From: Phocaeicola paurosaccharolyticus JCM 15092
GTDB lineage: Bacteria > Bacteroidota > Bacteroidia > Bacteroidales > Bacteroidaceae
Reading direction: 5' to 3'
Assembly: GCF_000613805.1 (NCBI RefSeq)
Contig: NZ_BAJR01000005.1
Coordinates: forward strand, 62,001-126,000
Length of the DNA: 64,000 nucleotides
Shown: piece by piece, positions 34,642 through 43,837 of the stretch
Layout of the letters: every line of letters begins with the position of its first letter
Position numbering within the stretch: position 1 is the first letter of the stretch
Program-made: the position numbers and the translations under genes
Notes under the pieces: generated by a model
What the model was told of the DNA's origin: nothing
Database searches by the model: none
What the model saw: the letters and a program-made list of their open reading frames with translations, nothing else

Positions 34642-35397
34642 TTACACAATCTGTATACCTGCATTTTTTAATTCTAACGCAAACTCTCCGGAAATGTCGC
34701 TATCAGTAATCAGAGTCTGAATGAGCGAAGCCGGTCCCAAGTTTGCAAATGCGCTCGACCCTAGTTTGGATGAGTCTGCAAGCAGATAAATTGCATCAGC
34801 AGATTTAATCATAGCCGATTTTACCACTAAATCACTTAGTGTAGGATAGGTCAGCTTAAGGGTAGATGATATGCCGGCAGTAGCCAGAAACAGTTTATTG
34901 ACATGAATGTTCTTAAACGATTCCGCAGCCAGTTCTCCTGTCAGCGACATAGTCTGAACCTTTAGCTCACCCCCTGTCATGATCAAGTCGATGTTTGGAT
35001 TATCTACAAGGATCATTGCCACAGAAAGTGAATTAGTTATTACAGTTAGTTGCCTGAAGTTCTTAAGAAGTTTAGCCAGTTCGGTAGTGGTGGAGCCTGA
35101 GTCAAGGATAATGCTGTCTCCTTCCTGAATGAAGCACACAGCTTTCTGAGCAATCTCCTTTTTCTTCTCGAGGTTCGCCTCGTTCAGAAGGTTCAGTTGA
35201 CTTTTGGTCAGATTATCTTTATCTATATAAACGCCACCATGTTCCCTATGTACATAGCCCTCCTTTTCAAGGAACTCGAGGTCTTGTCTTATAGTTACTT
35301 CAGTAACTTCAAAAGTTTTGCTTAAAGTCTGAACCTTAGCAAAACCATTCTTTTTGATCAGTTCTAGAATATTAGTCCTGCGATGATTTAGTGCCAT
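34642..35397 (-). CDS. DeoR/GlpR-family transcriptional regulator
   Basis: About 251 residues. The N-terminal DeoR winged helix-turn-helix (RRTNILELIKKNGFAKVQTL, VTIRQDLEFLEKEGYVHREHGG) is followed by a DeoRC sugar-phosphate sensor domain (ILDSGSTTTELAKLL, TNSLSVAMIL). I chose the ATG at 35397 (MALNHRRTNI). An ATG at 35409 is also possible, and the frame runs open to 35502 but that part is not family-like. It lies just downstream of uxuB, or it may have its own promoter; it may control uxuAB or the neighbouring deoxysugar cassette. Confidence 0.87.
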   Translation of the reverse strand: MALNHRRTNILELIKKNGFAKVQTLSKTFEVTEVTIRQDLEFLEKEGYVHREHGGVYIDKDNLTKSQLNLLNEANLEKKKEIAQKAVCFIQEGDSIILDSGSTTTELAKLLKNFRQLTVITNSLSVAMILVDNPNIDLIMTGGELKVQTMSLTGELAAESFKNIHVNKLFLATAGISSTLKLTYPTLSDLVVKSAMIKSADAIYLLADSSKLGSSAFANLGPASLIQTLITDSDISGEFALELKNAGIQIV

Positions 35398-35618
35398 AGT
35401 ACGATTCATTTGTATTACACTGGTAAAAGTAATAAAAGAATAAACAAAAGCAAATATTTCTTTCTTTTTTTGACTGATTTCTTCTATTTTTTCCGAAAAC
35501 ATAAAAAATAATAAGCAAACGAAAGTTTATCATTCTTTTTTTATATTCTATATCACCTCATTATCAACATACTATTACTTTATTTCACTTCTGTTTGCAT
35601 AGCGCAAAAAATCTCTCT

Positions 35619-35630
35619 CGGAAGATTCCG
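35619..35630 (-). terminator. Short hairpin with T-run after uxuB
   Basis: CGGAATCTTCCG on the minus strand forms a short stem followed by AGAGAGATTTTTTG, 35 bp past the uxuB stop. Weak stem, so termination efficiency is uncertain. Confidence 0.4.
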
Positions 35631-35664
35631 AAAGACGATTAACTATTAAATCCCTTTTAGAATC

Positions 35665-37280
35665 CTAGCAGGTATATTTTTTCAGAGTAGTGCGTACAGC
35701 ACCCACTCCCGCAATAAGTTCCTTGAAATAGTTGCAAACTGTCTCAGCCATACCCACCTCATACAGATCCACGCCGAAAATTTTTGCGTTTTGCAGTATA
35801 GGTTTCAGGTACTTCTCAACCTCTCCTGTATAACCAAGAGAGAACTCCGATACAAATGGGCAGACCTCGTCGAGTAGCGGATCAGGCTAAGTGTAAATTT
35901 CTCTCCATTATCATCTACAGCCATCAGATATCTCAGCCATCCTGCGAATACCAGCGGAATCAGTTTCAGGTCAGTCACATTCAGTTTCTCCGAAGCCTGA
36001 TAAGCCTTTATTGTCTCACCGAATCGAATAGCCAGTTTCTGAGAAGTATCAGTAGCGATACGTTGAGGAGTGTCAGGCATGAACGGATTAGGCACGCGTA
36101 CCTTGAGCACAGTATCAATGAACTTCTTAGGGTCAAGAATGCCCGGGTTTACCACCACCGGCAATCCCTCTTTGTATCCAATCACCTCTACCATTTTCAC
36201 CAGGTTCTCATCCTTCATCTCGTCAGCTATCAGGGTATATCCCAGCAGGCATCCATAAACAGCCAGTGCAGTATGTAGAGGATTCAGGCAAGTACATACC
36301 TTCATCTTCTCCACCTTGTTCACTGTCTCTCTGTCTGTGAACATCACCCCTGCCTTTTCCAGTGCAGGACGTCCGTTAGGGAACTTATCCTCAACAACCA
36401 GATATTCGCACTCCTCAGCATTTACAAAAGGAGCCACATAAGTCTTCTTTCCTGTAATGATAGGATCAAGATCTTCAACACCATCCTTCTTCAGCATCTC
36501 CAGAACGGAGTTGTCAGGACGCGGAGTAATCTTGTCTATCATAGACCAGGGGAAAGTCACCTTTTTCTCATCATTTATATATTCCAGAAATCCCTTCTCA
36601 GCAAGACCATTATTGCACCAAGCATCAGCATATGCCTTTATAGATTGGTATAGTTTTTCGCCGTTGTGTGAGCAGTTGTCTGTACTTATCATAGCTATAG
36701 GCAGTTCACCCGCCTTATATCTCTCATATAGCAGAGCAGCCACCTTACCTATGTAGCTTTGAGGTTTCTCCGGACCCGATGCAAAGTCGGCTGTCACCAC
36801 CGGCAGCATCTCACCCTGAGCATTAGTCAGGCTATAACCCTTTTCTGTGATTGTGAAAGTAGTCATCTGCAGAGACTCTTTTCTGAATATCTCTTTCAGT
36901 CGTGCAAACTCACTCACATTGTTCGAGTCTAGTATGCACGATTCAGTTATCGATCCTATCACGCTCTTCTCCACCTTTCCGCTCACCTTCAGAGTAGCAA
37001 GGATGGTCAGTTCATCACATTTGCGGTTCACCCTCTCCACTATCTCGTAGTCGAATCCTTCCGCAACAATGATACCTCTGTTTATCTCACCGCTGTTCAG
37101 CAGTTTCTGTACAATATTTGTATGGAAAGCACGGAATATGTTTCCTGCTCCGAAGTGTACCCAGAAAGGATTTTCCGCAGTAGCCTTGTTCACAGCCTCT
37201 CTGTCGAAATGAGGCAAGTCGTATCCGGCAGCCTCCCACAGAGCAGCTTCACTCTTTATGCTATTATTATTCAGTCTCAT
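35665..37280 (-). CDS. uxuB: Mannitol dehydrogenase family: fructuronate/tagaturonate reductase (frameshifted)
   Basis: This long-chain mannitol-dehydrogenase-family protein is about 538 residues when restored. Rossmann region: FWVHFGAGNIFRAFH. Catalytic-domain marks: FTITEKGYSL, SMIDKITPRP and CTCLNPLHTALAVYG. The frame breaks at 35885-35886 (AGCCTGATC to AGCCCTGATC on the gene strand), which restores LSPDPLLDEVCPFVSEFSLG and a tail ending at the TAG at 35665-35667. The start at 37280 (MRLNNNSIKSE) lies 4 bp after uxuA. Adjacent uxuA makes D-fructuronate reductase the best call; tagaturonate reductase remains possible. Confidence 0.86.
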
Positions 37281-37284
37281 TCCA

Positions 37285-38370
37285 TTAGTTTTTAGCAGCG
37301 GCTCTCTTGGCATTTTTGTCTATAGCCTCCCAAAGTCCATTAATATATGTAGCACCAAGAGCGCGGTCGTACAGACCATATCCCGGCATAGCCTTCTCTC
37401 CCCAGATCATACGTCCATGGTCAGGGCGTATAGGGCCGTTGAATCCAATCTCATATAGAGCACGTACAATCTCGTACATGTCGAAAGATCCGTCCGATGA
37501 CAGATGAGCCGACTCCTCAAAGTTTTGTTGGCTGTGGAACTGCAAGTTACGTACATGAGCAAAGTGAATACGACCTTTCAGTGCACGTATCATGTCAGGC
37601 AAGTTATTCTTAAGGTTGGTACCATAAGATCCTGAGCAGAAGGTCACACCATTGTGAGGGTTATCCACCATCTTCATCATGCGTAGAATATTCTCCTTAT
37701 TTATTATGATGCGAGGCAGACCGAACACAGGCCATGCAGGATCATCCGGGTGAATAGCCATATTGATATTATATTTATCACATACAGGCATTATACGTTC
37801 CAGGAAATATTTCAAGTTTTCGAACAGTTTCTCATCGTCCACCCCTTTATATTTCTCGAACAGTACTTTCACAGTCTCCATGCGGTCAGGTTCCCATCCC
37901 GGCATCACCATGCCGTTCATATCATTTTTAATTGATTCGAACATCTTTTCAGGGTTCAGAGCATCCACAGCCTCCTGAGTATAAGCCATTACTGTAGAAC
38001 CGTCAGGACGAACGCGAGCCAGTTCAGTACGAGTCCAGTCGAATACCGGCATGAAGTTGTAGCAAACCATATGAATATCCTCCAGACCTAAGTTTTCCAG
38101 AGTCTGAATATAGTTGTCAATATACATATCTCTATCCTCAGAACCAATCTTAATGGCATCGTGAACGTTAACGCTCTCAATGCCGGCAACTTTCAGTCCT
38201 GCCTTTTCGACCTCCTCCTTCATCGCTCTGATTCTCTCTCTTGACCACACCTCACCCGGTTTAGTATCATAAAGAGTAGTAATCACCCCTTTTACCCCAG
38301 GTATCTGTCTGATCTGTTCCAGTTTTACGGTATCCCATCCTGTGCCGTACCACCTAAAAGTCATTTCCAT
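37285..38370 (-). CDS. uxuA: Mannonate dehydratase
   Basis: This 361-residue TIM-barrel enzyme dehydrates D-mannonate to 2-keto-3-deoxy-D-gluconate. Family marks are the N-terminal MTFRWYGTGWDTVKLEQIRQ, NINMAIHPDDPAWPVFGLPRI, GVTFCSGSYG and PIRPDHGRMIWGE, with metal-binding His/Cys/Asp. It is co-directional with uxuB and upstream of it by 4 bp. Together they convert fructuronate to KDG. Glucuronate released by the nearby GH67 enzyme would feed this pathway after isomerisation by UxaC, which is not in the window. Confidence 0.94.
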   Translation of the reverse strand: MEMTFRWYGTGWDTVKLEQIRQIPGVKGVITTLYDTKPGEVWSRERIRAMKEEVEKAGLKVAGIESVNVHDAIKIGSEDRDMYIDNYIQTLENLGLEDIHMVCYNFMPVFDWTRTELARVRPDGSTVMAYTQEAVDALNPEKMFESIKNDMNGMVMPGWEPDRMETVKVLFEKYKGVDDEKLFENLKYFLERIMPVCDKYNINMAIHPDDPAWPVFGLPRIIINKENILRMMKMVDNPHNGVTFCSGSYGTNLKNNLPDMIRALKGRIHFAHVRNLQFHSQQNFEESAHLSSDGSFDMYEIVRALYEIGFNGPIRPDHGRMIWGEKAMPGYGLYDRALGATYINGLWEAIDKNAKRAAAKN

Positions 38371-38517
38371 AATATATTGTATTTATAAAATTAAGTATCA
38401 ATATCAACGTTCTGAAACATTGTGTTCGCAAACGAAACTGTTTTAGACGTTGTAAAGCTACAAAAAAATATATGTAATCAAAGCTAATAATTCAAAAAAT
38501 AAATATATCCTTGGTTA

Positions 38518-39018
38518 TTATATCATAGAGATGCACTGGTCGCTCATTGGGCTTAGTTTAACAGCTATGTTGCAGCATAGTGATATAGCTATTGACATTT
38601 TCTTCGATCGCTTTATTCTCTTTGCTAAACATTTCAGGCCATTTAGGCTTCCTTTGCTTATGCATGCCATGAAATACTCCTCCATTGAGCAGTGCATATT
38701 ATTCACAGTTATTATGGAGCTACCTTTATCCTCTTCTATAGCTTTTCTTGCCATCATCATGGTCTCGTCATCAACAGTATTAACCATTTTCTCTGGATCA
38801 AACATGTCCATCAGATAGCTTGCCGACTCCCCATTTTGGAAATCCGCAATCAGTCCATCTGCAATAGCTTTCTCAGCCTTTACAAAAGCCAGATTATGAA
38901 GCAGAGTATTTGCACCCCGCTTTATCACATAGCACTCCACTCCCCTCTCCTCTACGAAGTGTTTAAATTTGTTTTCTTGCTGTCGGTATAGCCTGATAGC
39001 AATCCATTGATTATTCAT
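38518..39018 (-). CDS. NusG/UpxY-like transcription antiterminator homologue (divergent)
   Basis: This 166-residue protein resembles a degenerate UpxY/NusG protein. The N-terminus (WIAIRLYRQQENKFKHFVEERGVECYV, then NLAFVKA) has the layout of an NGN domain. The C-terminus (SLNGLKCLAKRIKRSKKMSIAISL) is similar in pattern to the KOW segment of UpxY proteins (roughly GPLKGLEG..RIKGxKRVVVxI) but lacks the usual glycines. UpxY proteins prevent early termination in capsule operons and are normally encoded first; here the gene is last in the locus. The family call is by eye and tentative. Confidence 0.5.
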   Translation of the reverse strand: MNNQWIAIRLYRQQENKFKHFVEERGVECYVIKRGANTLLHNLAFVKAEKAIADGLIADFQNGESASYLMDMFDPEKMVNTVDDETMMMARKAIEEDKGSSIITVNNMHCSMEEYFMACISKGSLNGLKCLAKRIKRSKKMSIAISLCCNIAVKLSPMSDQCISMI

Positions 39019-39066
39019 AGTCGTGTTAAAATATTAAAACAAAAGATCTTATTTTCAAATTAGCAC

Positions 39067-39468
39067 TCAATATTTCTCTTCAAAGTTTTCAGATCCATCC
39101 GAACCATATTTTCCATCTTTGCATTCAAAGATAACAGCCCCGGATTCTAGCGATTCCAAGTTATGCCACACATTCTTTGATATATCTACACCATAACGCC
39201 CATCTTCTTGGCAGAGGACAACACTCTCCAGCATTGACCCGTCGTCGTTATAGGTAGTTACTCTAACCTTGCCTCGCAATACCACAAATGATTCATCCTT
39301 AGTGGGATGTCTATGAATAGGCACTTCTGAACCTGGTTCAACAGCGTTCAGCATCCTGTGGCACTTATCATCCAACGACTGATGAAAGTTATAATTCATC
39401 CTCAGTCGTGGCGATTTCTTTGCCTCAGAAGAGACCTTCTCCAATAAGGACTTCTCTATTATCTTCAT
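39067..39468 (-). CDS. wbuC: WbuC-family cupin protein
   Basis: This 133-residue cupin has RMNYNFHQSLDDKCHRMLNAVEPGSEVPIHRHPTKDES (metal-binding HxH motif) and VWHNLESLESGAVIFECKDGKY. WbuC-type cupins occur in many O-antigen/capsule clusters; their reaction is not established. The ATG overlaps the stop of the upstream small gene by 4 bp (ATGA), so translation is probably coupled. Confidence 0.85.
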   Translation of the reverse strand: MKIIEKSLLEKVSSEAKKSPRLRMNYNFHQSLDDKCHRMLNAVEPGSEVPIHRHPTKDESFVVLRGKVRVTTYNDDGSMLESVVLCQEDGRYGVDISKNVWHNLESLESGAVIFECKDGKYGSDGSENFEEKY

Positions 39469-39641
39469 CTTTCCGATTTGATTTGTTGCAGGACTCCTTC
39501 AATGTCTCCAATAGCGACGACTCCACCCCACATGCGATATACATACAGTGGTGTCACGCACCCAAAGTCTATTGAACATGACCTAGCTTCATACTCCATG
39601 AACTCCTGTAATTTTGAAACAACTGTAATCTTATTCTCCAT
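39465..39641 (-). CDS. Small hypothetical protein in the polysaccharide operon
   Basis: This 58-residue open frame starts MENKITVVSKLQEFMEYEA and ends GDIEGVLQQIKSER. It overlaps the upstream nucleotidyltransferase stop by 11 bp and the downstream wbuC start by 4 bp, the tight packing expected of a translated gene. It contains two cysteines and a tyrosine-rich centre (TPLYVYRMWGG) and has no signal peptide. I do not recognise the family. The frame is open further upstream, but those codons overlap the nucleotidyltransferase gene. Confidence 0.55.
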   Translation of the reverse strand: MENKITVVSKLQEFMEYEARSCSIDFGCVTPLYVYRMWGGVVAIGDIEGVLQQIKSER

Positions 39642-40749
39642 TTGCAGCAGAACGTAAACCATTAATAATAATTCTAGGGAAGAACCTAATAGAATTAAGG
39701 GGAAAAACCCTTGCATGCCTAATTAAATCACCGACTCTATGTCCCAAAGAAATCGCTTTTCTGAAAATGTAAGGCCTGCTGCCATGGTAGTTCAGATTAC
39801 GGTTGTGACCAAAGTTCCCTACTTCCATTATAAAAGAACTTATTCTTTCAGCATTACTATGCCATTTCTTTTTATCAGAATAAAAAGGCATTGCCTCAAC
39901 AGGCATCCCAATGTAATCAACAGAGAATGCGCCAAATGCTTTCCATTCACTCATCAAACCCATCGTATGCAGGCATTTCTCTAGCTTATCAATCTTTATT
40001 GCATCTTTATATTTCCACAATAACCTGCACCAATCGCAGATTTGTCTCATTCCAAGCCCTCCTTTATAAAAATGTTTTACAAAGTGAGTAAATATGATAA
40101 TGATATCATTATTAACATCTGCCAATGAAACAAGAACTCCATTATCGTCCCAAAACCTTATGGTATTATTGTTGCAAATTTCAGATTTTATGGCATCAAG
40201 GGCTTTATCCATTCTTCTTGTAAGCCCACATCTAATTGAGCCATGCAATTCCAGACACCATCCGTTTACAGTGACAATATACTCTTTGCTATATAAATCT
40301 TCTTCTGGAGTCGTATCAGAAATCTCATTTAATAAAATCTTACCTTTTCGATAGTTATCATCGTCCAATAACAAATCAACATCACCAGAACTTCGCCAGA
40401 GTGGTCTATCATAACATTGAGCAACCCCCTGCCCCTTTATTAAAACTGGATTAATCCCACCATTGCCCATTATTTCAATCACTTCCCTTATGAAATCGTT
40501 CATAGCTAAATTTCTCTGCTCTAACTGCAGAGTCTGGCCAATAAACTGTAGAGCAATCTCTTTAGGTACTTTTATGTCATTTACATGCTCAAGCCCGGCA
40601 GTAACCAGACCAATCACTGCCTGCTCCTCAGCAAGGCGCATTATTTCATCGTAATCTATATCGCCATACTGCTGTAGTTGTACATCCCGTTCCCAGAGAC
40701 CGCCTTGAACTAAAGCAAAGAATGACGCTATGGTATTATCTTTTATCAC
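39631..40749 (-). CDS. Nucleotidyltransferase-fold protein (NTP_transf_5 type)
   Basis: This 372-residue protein has the uncharacterised nucleotidyltransferase pattern of the PF14907 type: VLIKGQGVAQCYDRPLWRSSGDVDLLLDDDNY, where the DVD acidic pair sits after the Arg/Ser-rich stretch, followed by a predicted helical domain (LELHGSIRCGLTRR, FTHFVKHFYKGGLGMRQICDW). Such proteins are common in polysaccharide loci of Bacteroidetes. The substrate is unknown. It lies 4 bp after the initiating sugar transferase. Confidence 0.75.
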   Translation of the reverse strand: MIKDNTIASFFALVQGGLWERDVQLQQYGDIDYDEIMRLAEEQAVIGLVTAGLEHVNDIKVPKEIALQFIGQTLQLEQRNLAMNDFIREVIEIMGNGGINPVLIKGQGVAQCYDRPLWRSSGDVDLLLDDDNYRKGKILLNEISDTTPEEDLYSKEYIVTVNGWCLELHGSIRCGLTRRMDKALDAIKSEICNNNTIRFWDDNGVLVSLADVNNDIIIIFTHFVKHFYKGGLGMRQICDWCRLLWKYKDAIKIDKLEKCLHTMGLMSEWKAFGAFSVDYIGMPVEAMPFYSDKKKWHSNAERISSFIMEVGNFGHNRNLNYHGSRPYIFRKAISLGHRVGDLIRHARVFPLNSIRFFPRIIINGLRSAANGE

Positions 40750-40753
40750 AGAA

Positions 40754-41347
40754 CTAACGCTCGCTAACTATCACCCAAAATGTTTTGAAGATTAAAGCTA
40801 TATCATAAAAGAATGAGTGTTTCTCCACATATTTCAGATAAAGCTTAATCTTTTCTTGCATAATGACCTCTATGTAATACTTCTCTGGATCTTCCGCCTT
40901 CTCCATAAGCTCGTTCTCATTGCGAAACTTAATGGAAGCAGGGTCTGTGATTCCTGGTCTTACATCCAATACATGCATCTGCTCTGGTGTCCAGTAGTCC
41001 ACATAGTGGCGTACTTCTGGGCGAGGGCCAACCAGCGACATATCACCTACAAACACATTGATTAACTGAGGCAGTTCATCAAACTTGAATTTCCTGATGA
41101 TATACCCAGAACGTGTGATACGAGGGTCATGCCCGCCAATTGTCACAAGACTTCCTTTGTCAGAACCCACCCGCATAGAACGGAACTTAAAGATACGGAA
41201 ATCTTTGTTGTACCTTCCTACACGTACCTGCCGGTAAAACACAGGCCCCTTGCTATCCAGTTTGATCCAGATAGCAAGTATAAGGAATATAGGACTTAAA
41301 ACGATTAGCCCTAACCCACTAGCAATGATGTCGAATAAACGCTTCAC
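40754..41347 (-). CDS. Initiating sugar transferase (undecaprenyl-phosphate sugar-1-phosphate transferase)
   Basis: This 197-residue bacterial sugar transferase (PglC/short WcaJ type) has one N-terminal membrane segment (LFDIIASGLGLIVLSPIFLILAI). Its catalytic core is KGPVFYRQVRVGRYNKDFRIFKFRSMR, with KFDELPQLINVFVGDMSLVGPRPE. It places the first sugar phosphate on undecaprenyl phosphate. Its ATG overlaps the aminotransferase stop by 4 bp. Adjacent aminotransferase suggests an amino or diamino-deoxy sugar as the first residue. Confidence 0.93.
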   Translation of the reverse strand: MKRLFDIIASGLGLIVLSPIFLILAIWIKLDSKGPVFYRQVRVGRYNKDFRIFKFRSMRVGSDKGSLVTIGGHDPRITRSGYIIRKFKFDELPQLINVFVGDMSLVGPRPEVRHYVDYWTPEQMHVLDVRPGITDPASIKFRNENELMEKAEDPEKYYIEVIMQEKIKLYLKYVEKHSFFYDIALIFKTFWVIVSER

Positions 41348-42621
41348 AGACTCTTTACTATTTCAACAAAATTAGATGTAACGTACTCTATTTCTTCATC
41401 CGAGAGCTTGGTATGCAATGGTAATGACACCTCATTCTCAAACAGATGATAAGCATTCGGATAATCCTTGATGTCAAAACCCAGTGCCTTATATGCAGTC
41501 ATCATAGGCAACGGTTTATAATGCACATTGCAAGCAATACCTCTTTCAGCCATTTTCTCAATTACATTGTTGGCATCCTCGCGTGTTTTACCTAACAAAC
41601 GTACAAGATAAAGATGATGAGAACCACAATGGTCTGCTCCCTTATGATTTAAAACTACCACCGGCAGATCTTTCAATGCATCATCGTACCTGCGTACTAT
41701 CTCATAACGCCTTTCAAGAATACCTTTATATCGTTCCATTTGAACAAGGCCCAATGCTGCCATAATGTCCGTCATATTGCACTTGTACCACGGGCCTATG
41801 ATGTCATATTCCCAAGCTCCCAACTTGGTCTTTGCCAACGCATCCTTATTCTGGCCGTGAAGGCTAAACAACTGGGAGAGCCTATAAAGCAACTCATTCC
41901 ATGTCTCGCCCTCTTTCTTTGGCACAGTTGGCATATAATCCAAACCTGAAACTGGAACTTGTTCATTGCCAAACGGAAGATTCCACGTCAGAGCTCCACC
42001 TTCAGCAGTAGTGAAGTTCTTCACTGCATGGAAACTGAATGAGCTGAAGTCCGCAATCTCACCAGCCATCTTACCCTTCTGGTTGGCACCAAACGAGTGA
42101 GCACAGTCTGCAGATACAACAATTCTACCTATCTTAGCCTGCAAAGCATTTGAAGGTTTGAACAAACTTTTCTTCTGCTCTACAATCTCAAAGACCCGTT
42201 CATAGTTAGCCACAATACCGCCAAGATCCACAGGACAAATCACTTTGGTATGCTCTGTGATAGCTTCAGCCAGCTTTTCATAATCCATCTCTACATTGTC
42301 CTTCTGGCTATCTACCATCACCAACTTGCAGCCCATATGCTGAGTTACAGATGCTGTAGCAGTGTAAGTATATGCCGGCACAATTACTTCATCCTCCGGC
42401 TTCAAGTCCAGCAAATGCAAAACCATCTCAAGAGCTGCAGTCGCAGAATTTAGACACACGGTTTTATCCGTATGCACGTACTCTGAAATCTGCGCCTCCA
42501 GCTTCTTTGTTCGAGGACCTGTTGTTATCCAGCCAGAGAGGATTGCTTCTCTCACTTCTTGTGCCTCTTTCTCCGTCATATCAGGCGGAGAAAAGGGAAT
42601 ATTTCTAAGTTTCATGTTCAT
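41344..42621 (-). CDS. DegT/DnrJ/EryC1-type PLP-dependent sugar aminotransferase
   Basis: This 425-residue enzyme transaminates a UDP-4-keto sugar to the 4-amino sugar. The PLP lysine is about Lys201 in FSFHAVKNFTTAEGGA. Other marks are LNSATAALEMVL, PAYTYTATA and DCAHSFGA. It is slightly longer than the usual 370-390, through an insert around residues 220-260. It lies directly before the initiating transferase, a pairing seen in PglE/PglC-like clusters. No 4,6-dehydratase partner is in this part of the locus. An ATG two codons in is an alternative start. Confidence 0.91.
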   Translation of the reverse strand: MNMKLRNIPFSPPDMTEKEAQEVREAILSGWITTGPRTKKLEAQISEYVHTDKTVCLNSATAALEMVLHLLDLKPEDEVIVPAYTYTATASVTQHMGCKLVMVDSQKDNVEMDYEKLAEAITEHTKVICPVDLGGIVANYERVFEIVEQKKSLFKPSNALQAKIGRIVVSADCAHSFGANQKGKMAGEIADFSSFSFHAVKNFTTAEGGALTWNLPFGNEQVPVSGLDYMPTVPKKEGETWNELLYRLSQLFSLHGQNKDALAKTKLGAWEYDIIGPWYKCNMTDIMAALGLVQMERYKGILERRYEIVRRYDDALKDLPVVVLNHKGADHCGSHHLYLVRLLGKTREDANNVIEKMAERGIACNVHYKPLPMMTAYKALGFDIKDYPNAYHLFENEVSLPLHTKLSDEEIEYVTSNFVEIVKSL

Positions 42622-42640
42622 ATTGTTAAAGGAATCTTGA

Positions 42641-43837
42641 TTAATCCATTAATTTCTTTTCAAGATATTCATTCAATCCTGCTATTTGTTTTGGACGATT
42701 AAATACCTCGTTTGCACATCTTATACAGTTCTTTTTCTTTTCCTCAACTTGTTTTGGCTCTTGCATAAAAGAACCAATGTTTTCAATCATTTTATTATAA
42801 TCTTTTGCAGGAGCTACCCAACCTAAATTATATTTTTCAATAATCCTTTGGCCCTCGCCCTCACCAGAAAACAAAATGGGTAGTCCTGCCGCCATTGCCT
42901 CATAAATCTTTGAAGGAACTGCCCCATAAATATTTACGACGAGAGGGATAAGCGCAACGTCAGAATCAACAAGTATCTGAGGTATTTGTTCTCTAGTAAC
43001 TTTCCCATGATAGAATATACCTCTACCTGGATTATCAGCTAGATACTGCTCAATGAGCTCTTGTTCACCGCCTGCGCCATAGATATGAAATTCGACACCC
43101 AATTTGTAAAAATCTATACTCTTACATATATCAAAAATACCTTGAGCATAACCAAGCAGGCCAGCATATACTATTTTTAAAGCTTCATAATCTTTGCGAT
43201 TACTTCTGAGGCCCTCAAAACGACTTGGATCCACTCCATTTCTAAATAAAAAGGTATTATTTGCTCCATGTGCCGACATATACTCAACAATTTCGGATGA
43301 TTGGCCTAAACAAATAGAAGATTTTTTGTAGATAAAACTCTCTATTTTCTCCAATCCCTTATACGTGAAGCTATCACCCGAAATTGCTCCCAGCTCACGG
43401 GCAGAAAGGGGCCACAGGTCCGAAATGTTGGAAACTAGTCTTGCCCTACAAACTTTTGATAGAAGCCACGCTGTCAAGCATAGTGTAAGTGGAGGGCTTT
43501 CTACTATAATGTAGTCTGGTTTAAACTTCCTCAAATGTTTAAGTGAAAACAAAGCTGTCAAAGAAAACGACACCATGTTCCAGATTCTTTTTAATGTCTT
43601 CTTAGTATTGGTCGCATATAACCAATATCTATAAACAGGCACATTATCCAGATTATCCTTATAGGAAAATTTCCCATTGTATTCATCGAAAATCCTTCCC
43701 GCAGGATAGTTTGGCATCCCTGTAATTACAATTAGATCATTATCAAGACTCTTAAGACCTGTTACCATTTCATATAGGCGATTCTGTGGTGCGCCCATTT
43801 CAGGTTTATAATACTGTGTTATCAGAGCTATTTTCAT
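42641..43837 (-). CDS. Glycosyltransferase family 4 (WbuB-like)
   Basis: This 398-residue GT-B fold glycosyltransferase starts MKIALITQYYKPEMGAPQNRLYEMV, the usual WbuB-like opening. The C-terminal donor-binding region is IVYAGLLGYAQG, then PSKIYEAMAAGLPILFSGEGEG, an E(x7)E-like signature. It would add a sugar to the lipid-linked repeat unit. It overlaps the upstream gene by 4 bp. Confidence 0.9.
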   Translation of the reverse strand: MKIALITQYYKPEMGAPQNRLYEMVTGLKSLDNDLIVITGMPNYPAGRIFDEYNGKFSYKDNLDNVPVYRYWLYATNTKKTLKRIWNMVSFSLTALFSLKHLRKFKPDYIIVESPPLTLCLTAWLLSKVCRARLVSNISDLWPLSARELGAISGDSFTYKGLEKIESFIYKKSSICLGQSSEIVEYMSAHGANNTFLFRNGVDPSRFEGLRSNRKDYEALKIVYAGLLGYAQGIFDICKSIDFYKLGVEFHIYGAGGEQELIEQYLADNPGRGIFYHGKVTREQIPQILVDSDVALIPLVVNIYGAVPSKIYEAMAAGLPILFSGEGEGQRIIEKYNLGWVAPAKDYNKMIENIGSFMQEPKQVEEKKKNCIRCANEVFNRPKQIAGLNEYLEKKLMD

